DNA of 64,000 nt from Lutraria lutraria (Eukaryota > Mollusca > Bivalvia > Venerida > Mactridae), in NCBI GenBank assembly GCA_964023205.1, contig OZ026835.1, forward strand, positions 7,150,414 through 7,214,413, written 5' to 3'. The first letter of the stretch is position 1, and the number at the start of each line of letters is the position of its first letter. Positions 23,201 to 37,409 of the stretch are shown here, in pieces. Position numbers and translations under genes: made by a program. Under the pieces are notes generated by a model. The model was given only the letters and a program-made list of their open reading frames with translations. It was not told where the DNA came from and searched no databases.

Positions 23201-24820
23201 GGCAATACGGAATTCCCATTTGGTTAAAAGAACTCGGTGCTTCATGGAATAATGAAATTTGGGCTTTTCAATGGTTAAAGAAACTCGCCTCAGTACGAGT
23301 GAAGGCAAAGTACATAGTTAATTAATAAAATACTTATTAATTAGGTAAATTCATATTAGCCTAGTTATTTGTCCTCCGTCGGGTGTACAGGCCTTAGCCC
23401 TAACGGTTCAGGCCAACACGGCGAATCTCTGATCAATAACCCGGCCAATAAGAATTTCACCATTAATAACGTTATATTGTTCAGACTCATTCGTCATTGA
23501 ACAGTCACCATTCCGAACAATGGACCAAAGCTGATAAGAAGTATTTTTTTGTTCATTAGTCTTTTTTAATCAGTATGGGCATCATAATCTAAATTGGTGT
23601 TTGAAAATTTGGAAATTGCATTTCGTTGAAGACTTACTTTTTTACCTCCGTTTTCCTTGAATTGGACAAGCTTGTCTGTATCATATTTGACATGATAAAT
23701 TGGAAATCTAAAACTGAATTATTTCAACCAGCTTAATATGTGTTAAAATGAGTCCGTAGCCTCTGCAAAATTTGCGTAAATGTTTGCGTTAAAAATCCAA
23801 AACGAGTTTTCCTCATCAGAAAGAGCTTAAAGCGTTAGCAAGCTTCGCACGAATGATGCATTTCTAAGTAGAGAAAATCTGTTCTATTTTCAAAACGCGA
23901 GCTTTTATCGCTAATCATGTGTTTTAGACGTTGTGGTAATGATGTTCACCGCTGTACGAATTTAGAACAGTTTGGCCATATTTTGATTTAGGAACGCTAC
24001 ATTCGGGAAGCTTCAGTTTTTGACATTACGTATAATGATCATTGTCCGAAATATTCTGAGTGATGTTGATTCAAAGACTCCCAGGATAAAGAGCAGTATA
24101 CATGTTCTATTTAATATGCACTTTACTTCTTACATCTTCGTTTTTTGCGGTTTGGCATTTACATAATCAAATTCCAGATCAAACAAAGTCACTAAATACG
24201 CGGATAATGTGTATGAAATACCCTTAAGACTACTTTTTCTTTGAATATGAAGATTAAAGTAAAAGTTCCATTATAAGGAAAACGCAAAAACAAACATGTT
24301 GTTTGCATCACAACACTGCTCATATCCCGGAATGGGGTACGTGCATTCATTCTCAGAGACGTTTCTTTCTCTTATAAGACGAAAAACGTTTCAAAGCGAT
24401 AGAATATTCATCTCTTGTTTTTTTAAAGGAATGACTTTTAACAAATTCTTCCAAGAATGTGGTCCATACTAAGCTTTTGATTTTTTTTAAATCTTCCATT
24501 ACTGCCGACAGTTTTACATTATGTCCCTCCTAGACGGTTAAATGTAAATATTGTTTGATCCATAACAGAAGACTTGACAACATATTTATTAATTTGAAAT
24601 CGCTATGGTATCTCGTCCTCTTTATGATGAATGTGTTTGGTGCGGGAGGGGTCACCCTGCGTATCCTGAGAAACTGTTTGAAACTGGTGTCATTGTTTTG
24701 TTTCTTTTTTAACACACATTACTGTATCTGTATTTATGATTAAATGGAAAGGAATAATTTCAGAGCATGATATTAAATAAACGTCGAAGTTTCTCACCAC
24801 TAGGACCACAGCATAGCTAT
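20209..24820. other. Non-coding DNA, 4.6 kb, no feature recognised
   Basis: AT-rich, with overlapping frames of 60-92 residues on both strands near 21364-21682 and 22507-22991, none with recognisable composition or splice context. TAATACGGC-type words recur (20571, 21823, 22017), but I could not extend them into a repeat. No SINE or MITE was identified. Confidence 0.45.
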
Positions 24821-25039
24821 GGCTGAACGATATTTCAGTTATAAACGGCGGCAGGTTCACATAGCCAGTTTTCCTGGACTGTATTCTAACAAGTATTTAA
24901 ATTAGTACTTACTCTACGACAAGGAAAGAAGACAACTTCTCCACAAAGGGAGGGAAGTGGATGTCAACGAAGTGTATGACCTGCCGCGACAAACTCGGAT
25001 CGCCGGATTACAAGTCCGACGCACCAACCACTGTGTAAC
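24821..25039 (-). mobile_element. tRNA-derived SINE, family C, copy 1
   Basis: The minus-strand head reads CACAGTGGTTGGTGCGTCGG with a 7-base loop CTTGTAA (anticodon position TGT). The body has GTCGCGGCAGGTCATACAC, TTAGAATACAGTCCAGGAAA and AACTGGCTATGTGAACC, shared with the copy at 45855 and, more loosely, with 56523. The 3' end lies at the left (24821-24845). The B-box position (GATCCGAGTTTG) is worn. Confidence 0.78.
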
Positions 25040-28000
25040 GTGTTAGAAATCGGATTGTTCTTTTTCCAAATATATTTTTGTACATCAAGTTAAGCCGACG
25101 AATATTTAAACCATGTTTATAATAGTATACTAGTTGACGTTTAAAAGTAAAAGATACAAGGTTAGTTTTGATCTATTGTTAAAAAGCTTATTGTGGCATG
25201 GTAATCGAAGTTCGAACCATCATTTCCCTAATTTTTCAACATTATTGGATTTGTATAACCTCCGGCTTCCGTTTGTTGTAGGTGTTGAATTCGGCGATGG
25301 TAATTTTGTGTTGTCGGATTTTTGTTGATGTTATCATATCCAGTGTGGTCTTGTCATCTTTCTTTATTTCAAAAAGAATATTCTCATCATAAAATCAGTT
25401 AATTTCAGGGTTTTTGGTAGTTCTAACTGAAAAGGAATAATTCCTAATTTCTTCAAAAGTGTATACCTACGATTGAAGTGTGTTCATAAGAATAAACTCG
25501 TTGTGTTTTCTTACAAACACACACAGACACAGCTTCAATGTTTCAGATTTTAGTGCGATAAATTAGCAAAATTTCTTGCTACATTCTGTGATATGTTATG
25601 ATAGCTTGTTCGCTGTTTATTTTTGTATTACAATAATTCCATTAAGATCCCACATAAAACCATGTCTGCTTAAGTAATTTTATACAAACAAACATTTTTC
25701 AGTGTAAATCATTATTTTTATTTTATATTTCAACGAACAATGGTATCAAATGTTTATTTTGTGAAATAGCATTTAGGTTTTGCTAATGCAGTGTTTCTTC
25801 AAACCTTTTATCTTTAGCTTTATCTTACACAAGTCTTTATTGACTGCATGGAATGCCTTGTCTTCCGATATCCGAGATACCGAGCATGCAATAGATAGTT
25901 CGATTGAAATTAATGATGTACGGATTCCAATTGTGGGTTGCGCTATACAATCAGAGGACTGCTAATGAAAAATTGCAAAACATTCAGATTATACAATGAG
26001 GTTTGCAAATACAATATTGCAGAATTTTGAATCTGATATGATAAAATCATACATTTCTGCCAAATCTAATCAAGATTTCAGAATTACGCCGAAAGCTGAA
26101 TTTTTGGCTTTTAAGTCCATACTGTTTTATCGATGAAAATTCTTTTAAACATCTTTGTTTCTGAGTCCTATCAAGTTTGAATAATGATAAGAAAACTAAT
26201 GCAGAATATTATTTAAATGCGATATTAGGATCAATTGAATGATGCTGAAATTACCGAACTGTCGCAATGTTGCGGGAAAGCGGTAGGCATTTGGCCAAAA
26301 CATACGTATCTGGTTTCCCTTAACATGTTGCAGGTCGCTGAACTCTTCAACTATTCTATTTTAGATACTAGGAGTTTAGTTCCCATGAAAATGAAAGTAT
26401 CGGCACGGAAAAAAATGAACCAAGATTGAAGAAAGTCTAGAATGGACAGGAAAATAATGTCGATTTGTTAGAACCAGATACATTTAACGTCTTATTTGAA
26501 AATGTTCGACAACATTCATACTTTATCAGTGTCGAATGTATTGAACAGTTTTCTGAATTACTATGGCATACATTATAATCCTGACAATCTGCAAACATTC
26601 ATATACCATAATAGGTTTATGTTGAGACCGACAGCACGATGGGTAAAGCGTGTCAATGTCAATGAGAAGCTTCGAGAGAACATCTTGATCAAGGAAGTGG
26701 TTTTATTTCCATTGCGGGGGCAGTATTGAGCACTTTTGAATGGCAAGTTTTACAATTTCTCAGGTGCTTGTAAAGGAATCGAAGAATGTGTCAGCGAACG
26801 CTGATTAGTATCGCTTATAGAAATTTGTTGGACAACCAATGAGAACAAATACAGCATGACGATGAGGGAGTGATCTTTAATGTTAGATAATTTATTTACT
26901 GAGTGACGCAAACTTCGTTACAAAAGAAAGCCTCGTTGTTGAGTGAATGTAACCAAAAGAGTTGTATCCCACATGAAAAAGAAAAAAGTCAATTGGTTTC
27001 AAAAAACTAAACGAATGCGTATATTGTTTTATAACTAACGAATCAGTGACAATGCGGTTAAAACAGTAAGATCAATGTAATTGCATTGTTAGCAAATTTA
27101 CAAAGGTTAAATTAATTACTCACACGAAACGTTTTAAATTCGCATATTCTAAGGAACGTCGGTCTTTTAAAGGCTAATTGATAAAACAAAACCAATGAAT
27201 AAATATTATAACTTAATGGTAATCGTCTGATTTATCTAAATTCATTCTAAAGTGGTATGATAAAAACTAAAAGTGCATCACCTATGAATGGAGTATCTTT
27301 TCTGTTTGATGGTTTCGGTGCGAAGATATCTACATGGTCACTTCTGTCATCGTATGTATTTATGGACTTCAATTGTTCGAAGACGGAACCCTGTGTTTAC
27401 TAAATAAGTAATTGTTCTTAGGCAATAGTATCAGCTACGTTTTTGGGTGTTAAGGCTGTGGTAGCGTTAGTGAGAAGGTCGAATTTATTGTTTGTGGATT
27501 TTTTAAGTACTTTGGATGAATATTTTCATCAATATACATTCATGTATTAGCGACCAATTTGTCGGTACCTAGTGACAGTTAAACACACACAGACAGTAAG
27601 TCTCAAAGTTAAAATTATTCTTTTTCAAGGTACATAATTACTGACACAAAGAAAGCGACAGTTATAGTCATTGATTAACTGATTATGATAAAAATGTTCA
27701 TAGTTACTGTTGTCATGTAAAGCGCAAGAGCATAGTTACAGCTGGATATAACAGCATCTGTTACTTAGCCACCAATCCTCGTGTACTGATTCAAGATTGG
27801 AGACGTTGTTTCTTCGAGATATCTTATATAAAAGAACATTGAGACAATGGTCCAGACCCTGTACAGCAATATATTTATTAATTATCGATCGTTCTTAGGA
27901 CTTGTCATCGCCTGTCAAAGCAAACTTAGCTTTCGAAAGTTATGTAATTTTAGATGGTTCTATCTTAGCTTTTGTAGTCTTTGAAAGAACACCTTAGTTC

Positions 28001-28620
28001 TCGAAACCTTTGGAATTAGGAATTAAGATGGAATACTTTTGCATTATCGCCAATCTACTTTATTGAAGTTTTGAAAATGGTGCTGGTGTTTTGTGACTAA
28101 TCATTTAGAATCAATTTGATTCTAAAAATATTCTTTAACCAAGGAAATGCAATTATAACAGTTTAATTGTCTACTAAATGGCTTAAGGTTATTCTGCTAA
28201 TTAGTTTAATACAATCAGAATTTGCAAAAACTTAACGAGAAATTGAATTCATTTGTAAAATACGGACCCAGATATCTGACTTGATACAGTTTTAGACCAA
28301 GTATTTCTAATTACTGACATGATTAAAATAAAGTTCCTATCACATCAAAGTGCATTGTTAAAATTTTATACTGTATATAATCAACGGGTTAAAGCGAACA
28401 GATTTATGTATAATTGCAAACACGATTGTTTTCACCCCTCTATATTCTATAATGGTTTATTATGTCAGGTAAAATGTGCTTGTGTCTGATACAATACGAT
28501 ACTCAGAATACGACTTGGGTATTCAACAACATCTTTTGTCATTTTTATTAATGGCTTCGAAGAAATACTCCACAAAGTCAATGTAACAGAGTCGAACTAG
28601 AATGTAATTTACCTATATGT
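25040..28620. other. Non-coding DNA, 3.6 kb, no feature recognised
   Basis: AT-rich with short random frames (for example 25134-25328, 26235-26429, 26496-26729). No repeats recognised. Confidence 0.5.
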
Positions 28621-28932
28621 TGTTTAACGGCGCATTCGACAGCTATAGGGTCATTTCAGGGCCGTCCAAGAGATAGGGGAGAGAAGATAGGATCATTTGA
28701 ATCCTTACTCTTTATTTCGATTAATTTTTCCAGGTTCTTTTCGTGCCCGGTGTGAAGTACCGATACACCCCTTGTCCTTTTTCCTGTGATTTTCTAAACA
28801 CAGGACTTGGTTCGGTAGTTGAGATGGGGACTCTGAAAAAGCGTCCCTGAGAAATTCGGAAGACAGAGCTGAGATTCGAACCCACGTCTTCTCGTTTAGT
28901 AGTCCAGCGTGTTACTATTAGAAACCGATCAA
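28621..28932 (-). mobile_element. tRNA-derived SINE, family B, copy 2 (most complete)
   Basis: The left edge TGTTTAACGGCGCATTCGAC corresponds to a minus-strand 3' tail CGCCGTTAAACA. The body shares TTTTCGTGCCCGGTGTGAAG and TTTCCTGTGATTTTCTAAAC with the other family B copies. The B box is the reverse complement of about 28869-28884 (GTGGGTTCGAATCTCA), and the head runs to about 28932. Length is about 312 bp. The open frame 28721-28939 is inside it. Confidence 0.8.
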
Positions 28933-31900
28933 CTAGCAAACTTGCTCCGCGGTAAAAGTCTTCGGTCTTATTTTCGATATTCTTTTTTTATCTTTCTTAA
29001 TCAACTTCTTCCGGCCATGAATCAGATCACGCAAATATCAGGAAAACTTAATGTTAGTAATTAGATCTTGAGGAATAATCCTGTGTTTTAATATGTTGAG
29101 AACACGGGACTAACTCAAGCGGTCATAAAATCTGAAATCTCAGAACGAAACAGGAGATTAAGTGAATCTTCGACCTAATGTAATTAATAGTGAATTGAAG
29201 AGGAGGGAAATTTCGAGAAATTGCATCTTAATCATCATATCGGGAGAGCACAATGTCCTTAATTTAAGGCATAACATGTTTGAATAATCGTATCAGAGTT
29301 GCTTTTAGGATATTAGTTTCTTCTTACCCCACTAACACTGTCTTTTCTGCCATCCTTTGACTTTATCTTTTTTCTCCAAAATATAAAATATATTTGAAGA
29401 ACATATCTTCTGACCTACCAAACATATAACAATGTTAGCAGGGACCAAATATTTATTTTGTCTAACTTTGTCTAGCTACAGACATTGCTCCCTTACCAGT
29501 TTATTATATAAATACAAATGTACACGCAAACATCACATTTCGGTAATTCTTCACAGAAACTGATGTTACCTACAAGATAATTTTCCTTTTTCAGAGTTCT
29601 TTTAATGTTACCGAACAAAAAAGTGAAATTGAGATGTCGACATGCACCAATAATTAATCTATCATAATTATGTTATATTGACGCCAGACACTGTTGCGCT
29701 GTGTATGCACATTACTCAAAAATGGCGGTGCTTTTCGTTGACACCCTAAAAGAATGCGGGAGAGTAGGGCAGAGAACTAAACGATAGTTAAGCATAAGAT
29801 ATCACTGAATAGAGAATACATTCTAGCGGAAATTACTAAATGAGAAAATAATCCGACCATCTAATGATATTCCAAGCTGAAAATCAGTAGTAAGGTGCAA
29901 CGGAGATGCAAAACTAGAGATATGAGAAATAACAAATGAGAACACCATAGACTACCAATCATTGTGTCTCCTCAATACAAACAAATCATACTGTTAGAAT
30001 AACAGTGATGGAATAAATATGTCATACAAACGTGATGATGAGTGATATACCAGATAAAGGAATATAAAAGTCGGCTACCGTGACAAAATATATGTGTAAT
30101 TCCTTGGCTCGAAGCAGATAAAGAATGATTCCAGAAATCTATAAAAGGTCACATTTATTATACAATCATCTTGGAAGGAGAAACATAGATAGAAATTACA
30201 TCTTGCTTTAGAAACCCCTGTGCAACCAGTGGAATCAGTGAAGTCGCATTCAGTTGAAGGCAACTCTTTTACGTACGCGTACTGCAACACTGGATGAAAT
30301 TAATACCTAATTTATGACCAACTGTGCCTATTGGGATATGTTTGTCTTGACAAAAGGTTTGATCTTGAAGGTTGTTCCGATTCAAACATTATGCATTCTA
30401 TTACTTCCTCAAGGTAAGGACGAGCTGCAAATAAACTTGTAAAGATTGAATGTGAACTTGTGAATGTCTTTAACTCGTAATTATTTATGCAAAAATGAAT
30501 TAAATTCAATAACAAAGAGCTTTGGCTCAATATAAGAATTGTACGAACACTCTCTCATTGACTTCTCACCAGAATTTCGTTTATAAACAAATGTGTGGGC
30601 ATCAGGTGTTCAGGCCTTAATTAAAAGAAATAAATAGCGTTAATGACCATCAATAGACTTGTTAGTTTTAAAGTCTTCCTCAATTCAGTTATAATTTCAA
30701 ACATTGACCATAAGCATCATAGTGGTAAGAAATGATAAATCCCTGTAGCATAAACTTATATTATGTAATATATATATATAAGTTTGTATTGGTGAATCAA
30801 TGGGGATTGGGGAAAGCAATGTTTTGGGGAAGTGGTTTTTTACACTTTTCTAGGATTCATTTTCTACCCTATCTACAACGCTTTTCCTCTGGCACATGCA
30901 TACAGTACGCAAAAGATTGCACAAAATAGAAAACAAAATTCAAGGCCGAGATCATTTTCATAACAACATTACGCAATTCCTTCGTCTGAGTTTTCATCTC
31001 GTATACGCATACAAAAAAGTTAACGTCATACTTTTCTTTCTTTGTCACCAACACTTTGTCAATTTTGTTTATCACCTGAGATCATCACACAATAAACAAG
31101 AAGCAAAAAATGGCAGACGATCAATTTCTTCACAGTCTTGACATCTGCGTCTGTAACTTAGATTTCACCACAAAAAATGCCGTACAGATATTTTCAATTT
31201 ACAACTTGAATTCAACTTTCTTATTTTTTTCCTTAACAACATCAAGTTCCGTGTTTTTCATAAATTTCGCTACAAGAAAACATTATACCAATTCATAAAC
31301 AGTGAAAAACGTGAACGTCATCTGCTGCATCAATCTAGTTACAACTAAAAACGTCAGAAACATTGATAACATTTGAACGCATTAAGCAAACAAATAGTAT
31401 GAATTCCATCTTCATTTATTCAATTTATTTATCTTCGTGTATTCATTTTACCGATGTTCAAAAGCTAAAAGTGGAATTGCTCTTCTGTACCAAACCCTTT
31501 ACAACACTGACAAGATCGCGTAGCTCGTTTATTATTCGCATGGTTCCATAGTTTCAAACATTACCACTATCTAGGCGGAAAATACGAATGTAAGTAAGTT
31601 CTTAACAGTGCCAATCTTCCTGACTCCTACGGTATTTGATTAAATTGAGAAGAAAAACTAGACATTTACCAATTGGAGTTTGCAAATATCAACTGCCACA
31701 CAACATCACTGTTGCAATATCTACCACAATGAAGTCGTGAATATATGATGCTTTTTTATCAGTAGTTTAATTGATGATTGACTGAATGATCTATGTAATT
31801 TATTGAGAGCAGTATACTCTGTAATTGTTTTATCATCTATCTAATTCTATTCTTATCGAAAGTACACTTCATGCAGAAAGAAGCACACACGTGGTAAATT

Positions 31901-33643
31901 TTGATTTTATTATTTAATTGAATGAAAGGACTCATCTAAAACACGCACGGTTAAATATCTGATACAGTGGGGCATTTTTCCTAAACACGTTGTACTGATT
32001 TCATTGCTATGAATGTACGTGGTGAACTATAGTTGTAATACGATAATCATTAGGTTTCTAGGAATTCTAGGAGTGTTCGACTGTACAATCAAATGAAAAC
32101 GGTTTCCGAATTTAAGAATCATATAATATCTGATACCATTAATGTCCGAACATTATCATGTTGGACGTCAAGGTCAAATACGATAGCAGGCACTTAAAAC
32201 GGAAACAGTCCATGTCTATCTCTCATAGTAAGGTATGTTTAACAGGCAGATAAGTTGCGTTTCGTTCTGTGCTAAGTTTAGATCTCATTGTGGCAAGACG
32301 AATATCGTCTGTGACTTACAGTATTAAGTAGATATTAATCAGAAAGAATATTTTGCCAGTATGTGAAATAATATGGGATTTCCTTATAAGGGAGATCGCC
32401 ATCTATCAGTCTGTAGAATAGAAAACGTCTACCAATAAGTATAATATCAAAATGAATTCTGTAGAAATACGTCTCTGGTAAATGAATTAGATAAGTATTT
32501 CTGGTCGGATATCGAACCTTTGGTGGCGTAAATCTGACGTTCTTATAAATTTCAATCGAACATTACGAAGCTCTCTCCCTCGCAGCATAAGAAAACGCAA
32601 AAACTTAGTTCTTGAACAAATAGTGAATGGTTGTATTCATTACATTCCAGATTAACTGAGATTGGCTTTAGTCAATATTTTATCACGTTTTCTTGCAAAT
32701 CTTCTCAGAATCTAATTTCGTCTTGATGTAAAGTGCTCATTTCGCACAAACGTTTAATTATATATCTTGTTTAAGTATCGGCACCAAAAATTATGTTTGA
32801 TAGCTTGAATAAATCTTCAAGTGGGTATTTTTGAAGTCTTCACCGGAGGTCCCCTTCGAACAGACAATCGTCCGATATTGTACAGATTTGTTGGACAATA
32901 TACACAGACCAGAACGTGTAAACAACATAGACTGCCAATTATTTAATGTCGTTTTCGTCTGCATCGAATTTCATATATTTCTGTGACGTCAATATTTTGA
33001 TGTTTTGAGCCTATTGCGGAAAATCTCTAACATTGCTATTTCAATAAATAGCAGGATATTATTAAAAAGGGGATTTTATATCAATATTTCAATTTTGGCA
33101 AATACACCTCAAAAACTGCGTAAAAACAAGGCCAAAGAAAGTATACGCACTGTTTCGTAAATTTACGACCTGTTTTTATTATGAACATACAACATACCAA
33201 CAGTGAAGCGCATACTGTTATACAAAATAGAAGAAATTTCTGTCACATATACAGAAGTACGTAAATTTGTTTTAATCATTACATATGTTTTATATATGGT
33301 AAACTGGATACCACATAGATGACCATGTAAAAACCTTTTACTGTATTGCAGTTACTGTACTATACAATGCTTTCTCTTGTATAATATTGTAAACTTTGTA
33401 ATCCAAACAACCAATATTATACTAAAGGCCGTCAAACGTGGACTTTTTTATAATGTTAAGATTGGGCGTTATTCAGAGGATAGCTCGTTCTAACCTATAT
33501 ATCAGTGTGCCTAAAGAGGGACCGTTGTTTAAATTGTTATACAACTTGCTCCCATTGATTCTCGAATATTCACATGTCCTAAACAATTATTGTACTCACG
33601 TTGAGGTAAAAATAGTAATATTTGATTTCTGCTACCCCCACCC
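28933..33643. other. Non-coding DNA, 4.7 kb, no feature recognised
   Basis: AT-rich, with a short TA run (30770-30781) and several overlapping frames of 60-81 residues near 30732-31551, none convincing. No SINE or MITE was identified. Confidence 0.5.
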
Positions 33644-33729
33644 GTCTCTCTCTCTCTCTCTCTCTCTCTCCCTACCTACCTCTCTCTATATCTCTACCCC
33701 TCTCTCTCCATCCATCCATCCATCCATCC

Positions 33730-33775
<46 letters not shown>

Positions 33776-33832
33776 ACCTACCTCTCTCTATATCTCTACC
33801 CCTCTCTCTCCATCCATCCATCCATCCATCCA

Positions 33833-33879
<47 letters not shown>

Positions 33880-33931
33880 ACCTACCTCTCTATATATCTC
33901 TACCCCTCTCTCTCCATCCATCCATCCATCC

Positions 33932-33962
<31 letters not shown>

Positions 33963-34022
33963 CCTACCTACCTCTCTCTATATCTCTACCCCTCTCTCTC
34001 CATCCATCCATCCATCCATCCA

Positions 34023-34068
<46 letters not shown>
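33644..34068 (+). repeat. Higher-order CT/CATC microsatellite array
   Basis: Long CT runs alternate with a fixed module: CCTACCTACC, then TCTCTCTATATCTCTACCCC, then a short CT run, then a CATC run. The CCTACCTACC marker occurs at about 33671, 33773, 33877 and 33963, giving spacings near 102, 104 and 86. It is therefore a nested repeat and not a simple microsatellite. The pyrimidine strand is entirely the plus strand over some 420 bp. Open frames across it (33438-34100, 33622-34113) translate as Ser-Leu and His-Pro-Ser-Ile runs and are artefacts. Confidence 0.95.
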
Positions 34069-34071
<3 letters not shown>

Positions 34072-35142
34072 TTTTATTATGTGACCTTTTTTCGGATTAG
34101 ATTTGTTTATTAGAAAAAAGCCTGAATGAATTACAGATCCAGAGTCTTACTGTATGTTGAATGTGTGAGCGAATATTTTTCTTGTCAAATAAGATAATCA
34201 TGTTTTTCTCCAATTCACATGCCAAACTTTATTGAATTATGTTCCTACATCTGCTTGATAAGACTATGATATAATGCAACCGGCATGCTTGTTTTCTTAG
34301 AAATTATGAATACTTTATAAGATAGACGCTGGATAAAACATGTTTGGTATTCCATATTTTGTCGCGAAAAAAATGTAATCTGTCTGTAAAATTATTGTGA
34401 CTGCAGGTACGAATGTATTTTTACCAAATTTCCTCTAATAAACACCCCCGTTGTATTACAGAATTTATATTCTATTTGTTGAATAATTGTTCGAAATGTT
34501 GTTTCAAGAGTTTAAGCTGAGTCGCTACTTTCTGATTTTGGGTGACGGTTTTAACTTGTAACGCAATGAACGTCGAATATATTTGGGAATATCGGATTAG
34601 TCACGTTCACCCATCCTCACCTGTTAGCTTCTTTATCTGTCAAGGCGGTGGGCGGGTTTGATAAAAGCGGCCCTTAGGGTTCATAATAACATATTATATA
34701 TGAACGAAGCCAGCTGAAATTTGCCAATTAATCTCCGACCAAAAAACGGATCAAATATGTTTGCAAAGAGTAAAACATCAGCTAGGGTGAATCACCTTTT
34801 GGAGTAGACCGTCAATACACTAGTAATGGAAAGTCGACTTCATTGAATCCAGTTTGACAGACAGCTCTTGAAGTATGAACTGCAATCCTTGTCTCTATTC
34901 ATTATGTTATGAATGAAGCCATTTATGAAACATGCTTTCTTTTTTAGTCGATAATTGACTAATTCATTCAAAGGCAGTCGATGCTTGCTGGTTAGGAAAC
35001 GATAAAAACTTCTGGGCTAAAAAGCTGTTTGCTATTTTCATTTTCACTGGATTTAATGACTTCTTGTTTGATTTTCTATTTTAGTTTCTTCCTCAACACG
35101 CGTTGAGACTACTTCATGGTGTCTAAGTGTTTCTTCGAATGA
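34069..35142. other. Non-coding DNA, no feature recognised
   Basis: AT-rich spacer without repeats or open frames of note. Confidence 0.5.
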
Positions 35143-35433
35143 GATAATGTCGTTTTTTATCAGTCGGATTTGACTCAAGAACGTTTCCCCGTGGGCGTGT
35201 TTGTTCCAAATGAAAGCCATAGTTTAATTAATTTTTTAAACACTTTTACTTCTGAAGAATCACTGTTCGCCTCATGGTATAGACTTTTACTTGAATCGGA
35301 AAACATAACACCAGTGCCATCTGTCGTCAATTATACTAGCACAAACAAGCGTCCACAGTTCTATAAAAAACACAACCGGCTTTCAAGTCGTATATGCAAA
35401 CATTGTTTAAAAAGAATACCACTAAGAGTATAA
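35143..35433 (+). other. Best exon candidate in the window, unrecognised
   Basis: An open frame of about 96 codons runs from just after TGA (35140-35142) to TAA (35431-35433) with no ATG until late, so if real it would be an internal or terminal exon. An acceptor-like pyrimidine run GTCGTTTTTTATCAG ends at 35163. The translation has ordinary protein-like variety (for example FTSEESLFASWYRLLLES) and a Cys-Lys-His-Cys motif near the C-terminus. I do not recognise the family and see no second exon, so chance remains quite possible. Confidence 0.2.
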
Positions 35434-36798
35434 ATAAAGCATTTGAAATGATGAAATGCATCAAAATACTGGAATAGAACAATTTAATATCAAGTAAATA
35501 AATAATAGCTCTATTCTCGGCAAATACAACATCTTACGCAAATCAGCTAGTTCGTACGTTGTGTAAGTTTAAGAAGCTATCTTCGGAAATACTCGGAGTT
35601 TATTGTTGTATACATTATGTTCTTGTGTTATAACGTCAATACACGAATCGGTTGCAAACATATGGTCTCCGAACGTATGCTCGCAAAAAAGAGGAGGCTA
35701 ATATCTCATGCTTATTGCTTAATATGTATCCTGAGTGCCGGGATATATTTATTTGTGCACGTGTATGTATTATGTAAACATATACAAAAGAATAATGATA
35801 GTCAACTGATAACGTATTAGGCTGAATCACTTAATACTTAATTTCTGAAATGCCTCGGTGTCCATGAGATAAGAGTTAAACAAACAATGGTCATTCTTCC
35901 TTCTATACATGCAATTTTCTGTACCAATGAAGTAATAGACAAATACACGGCTACTGGATCATGACACGACTGTTACCAACCAATCAGGTACACATGTATA
36001 CAATGTTTCCTAATGACCTAACATTCAATTCATTGATACAAAAAAAACTACCTTTTTGACTGGATTCGGGGTTCACCTTTCTGGCGAGTTGCAATTTAAC
36101 AATAACATAACCTCAAAGTCTAGCCATGTCGGTTGCTTTCGAATTGCTCTAATGGCATCCTGTTACACCCGGTTTGTTTTTACTTTTTGCCGGGTAACAA
36201 CAGTACATAATGGATTTATTATTGATGAACGATGCTTCATCCAAACCAAGGAAAACTAAATGACTACGTCAAACTTGAATAACTATATAATAAAAGAAGA
36301 TATTCAATTACACGTATAGGGAGATATTATCAATTACAGCACGTGGCATGATCGTTTGTTATTGTAATAAATTCCAAAAGTAATCAACCGATAACAACAG
36401 AAAAATACACTTGTTTACGAGCGCTGAAGAAACGAAGGAAGCTGTAGTTATGTCATTTCCGTGTATGTGTATGTAAATTAACTAGACCGTAAGCGAATTG
36501 ATATTTTTTTGCTAGGATCACATGACCACATTGTAAACCATCCCTTGTTAACGTAAAATTGATCGAGATCATTTTGATAAAACGAAAGTAATCATTGATG
36601 ACGCAACATTACTAAATATGCTTAAATATCAATATTTCATTTATATTGGTATTGTTTTAGTGGGTGGTTGCAATGTTTTAAACCATACAGTCTGGTACGC
36701 TCTTTTCGGGCTCTATCTCAATTTTAACCAATAGTAATAGTGCAATCAGGCTCGAGAACGAAGATCATCCTTAAGAAAGACATCGTGCGACTTTTAGT
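35434..36798. other. Non-coding DNA, no feature recognised
   Basis: AT-rich; overlapping opposite-strand frames at 35617-35830 and one at 36056-36259 look random. Confidence 0.5.
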
Positions 36799-36926
36799 GA
36801 CAGCTGGTCTTTATTCCGATGTCATTTTGTTGTTATAAGTAATAAAGAACGGTCTTTATCTACAGGGTGGCTTTTAATCGGAAATGGTCGCTAACACGGG
36901 TTTCACAAAACATTTAAAGACTGCAT
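36799..36926 (+). mobile_element. MITE family M2, copy 5
   Basis: Blocks GACAGCTGGTCTTTATTCCG (from 36799) and GGTGGCTTTTAATCGGAAAT are each followed by the GTCATTTTGTT or GGTCGCTAACAC continuation seen in other copies. The right end is worn (CATTTAAAGACTGCA). Confidence 0.6.
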
Positions 36927-37409
36927 GGCCTTTCAAATAATATCAATATTCTACGACTTCAAGACGACTCTGATATCGAGGTATCAGACGACGCTATCGT
37001 TTAGACAGACCAGAAACTTGACATTTTGACCCAACAGTCATTTTGGATCGTAATTGGATAGTTTACGATGGCGTGTATAGACGACAACGATAATTGCGGA
37101 AAGGTCTAATATCGAAATGCTGGCAAATATAAATTAGGTCTGTAGATACCGTGTCTTTTCCTGGATATACGAGTGTCTTCTTATTGAAAATGATAATAAT
37201 TCATTGCTCCCACGTTCCCATCATCTAAATCAACATGTAATGGAAGAATGAGGAAATATCCGACCATTCCCGATTAGTTGTTCGAGCTCATAAACAATAT
37301 CTAAATTTATATTGGTGTTGGCGCCAGTAAGATTTGGATCGAATAATTTTAATTCTGTTTAATTTTGAATAAATCCATTCTTAATGTAGTTTTTATCATA
37401 ATTATAAAA

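Noticed and set aside
33644..34068. CRISPR-like regular spacing
   Set aside because: Repeats and spacers are both low-complexity; eukaryotic context; no cas-like genes.
33438..34113. Open frames of 220 and 163 residues, the longest in the window
   Set aside because: Almost all of their length is the CT/CATC array translated as Ser-Leu and His-Pro-Ser-Ile runs; both follow repeat phase.
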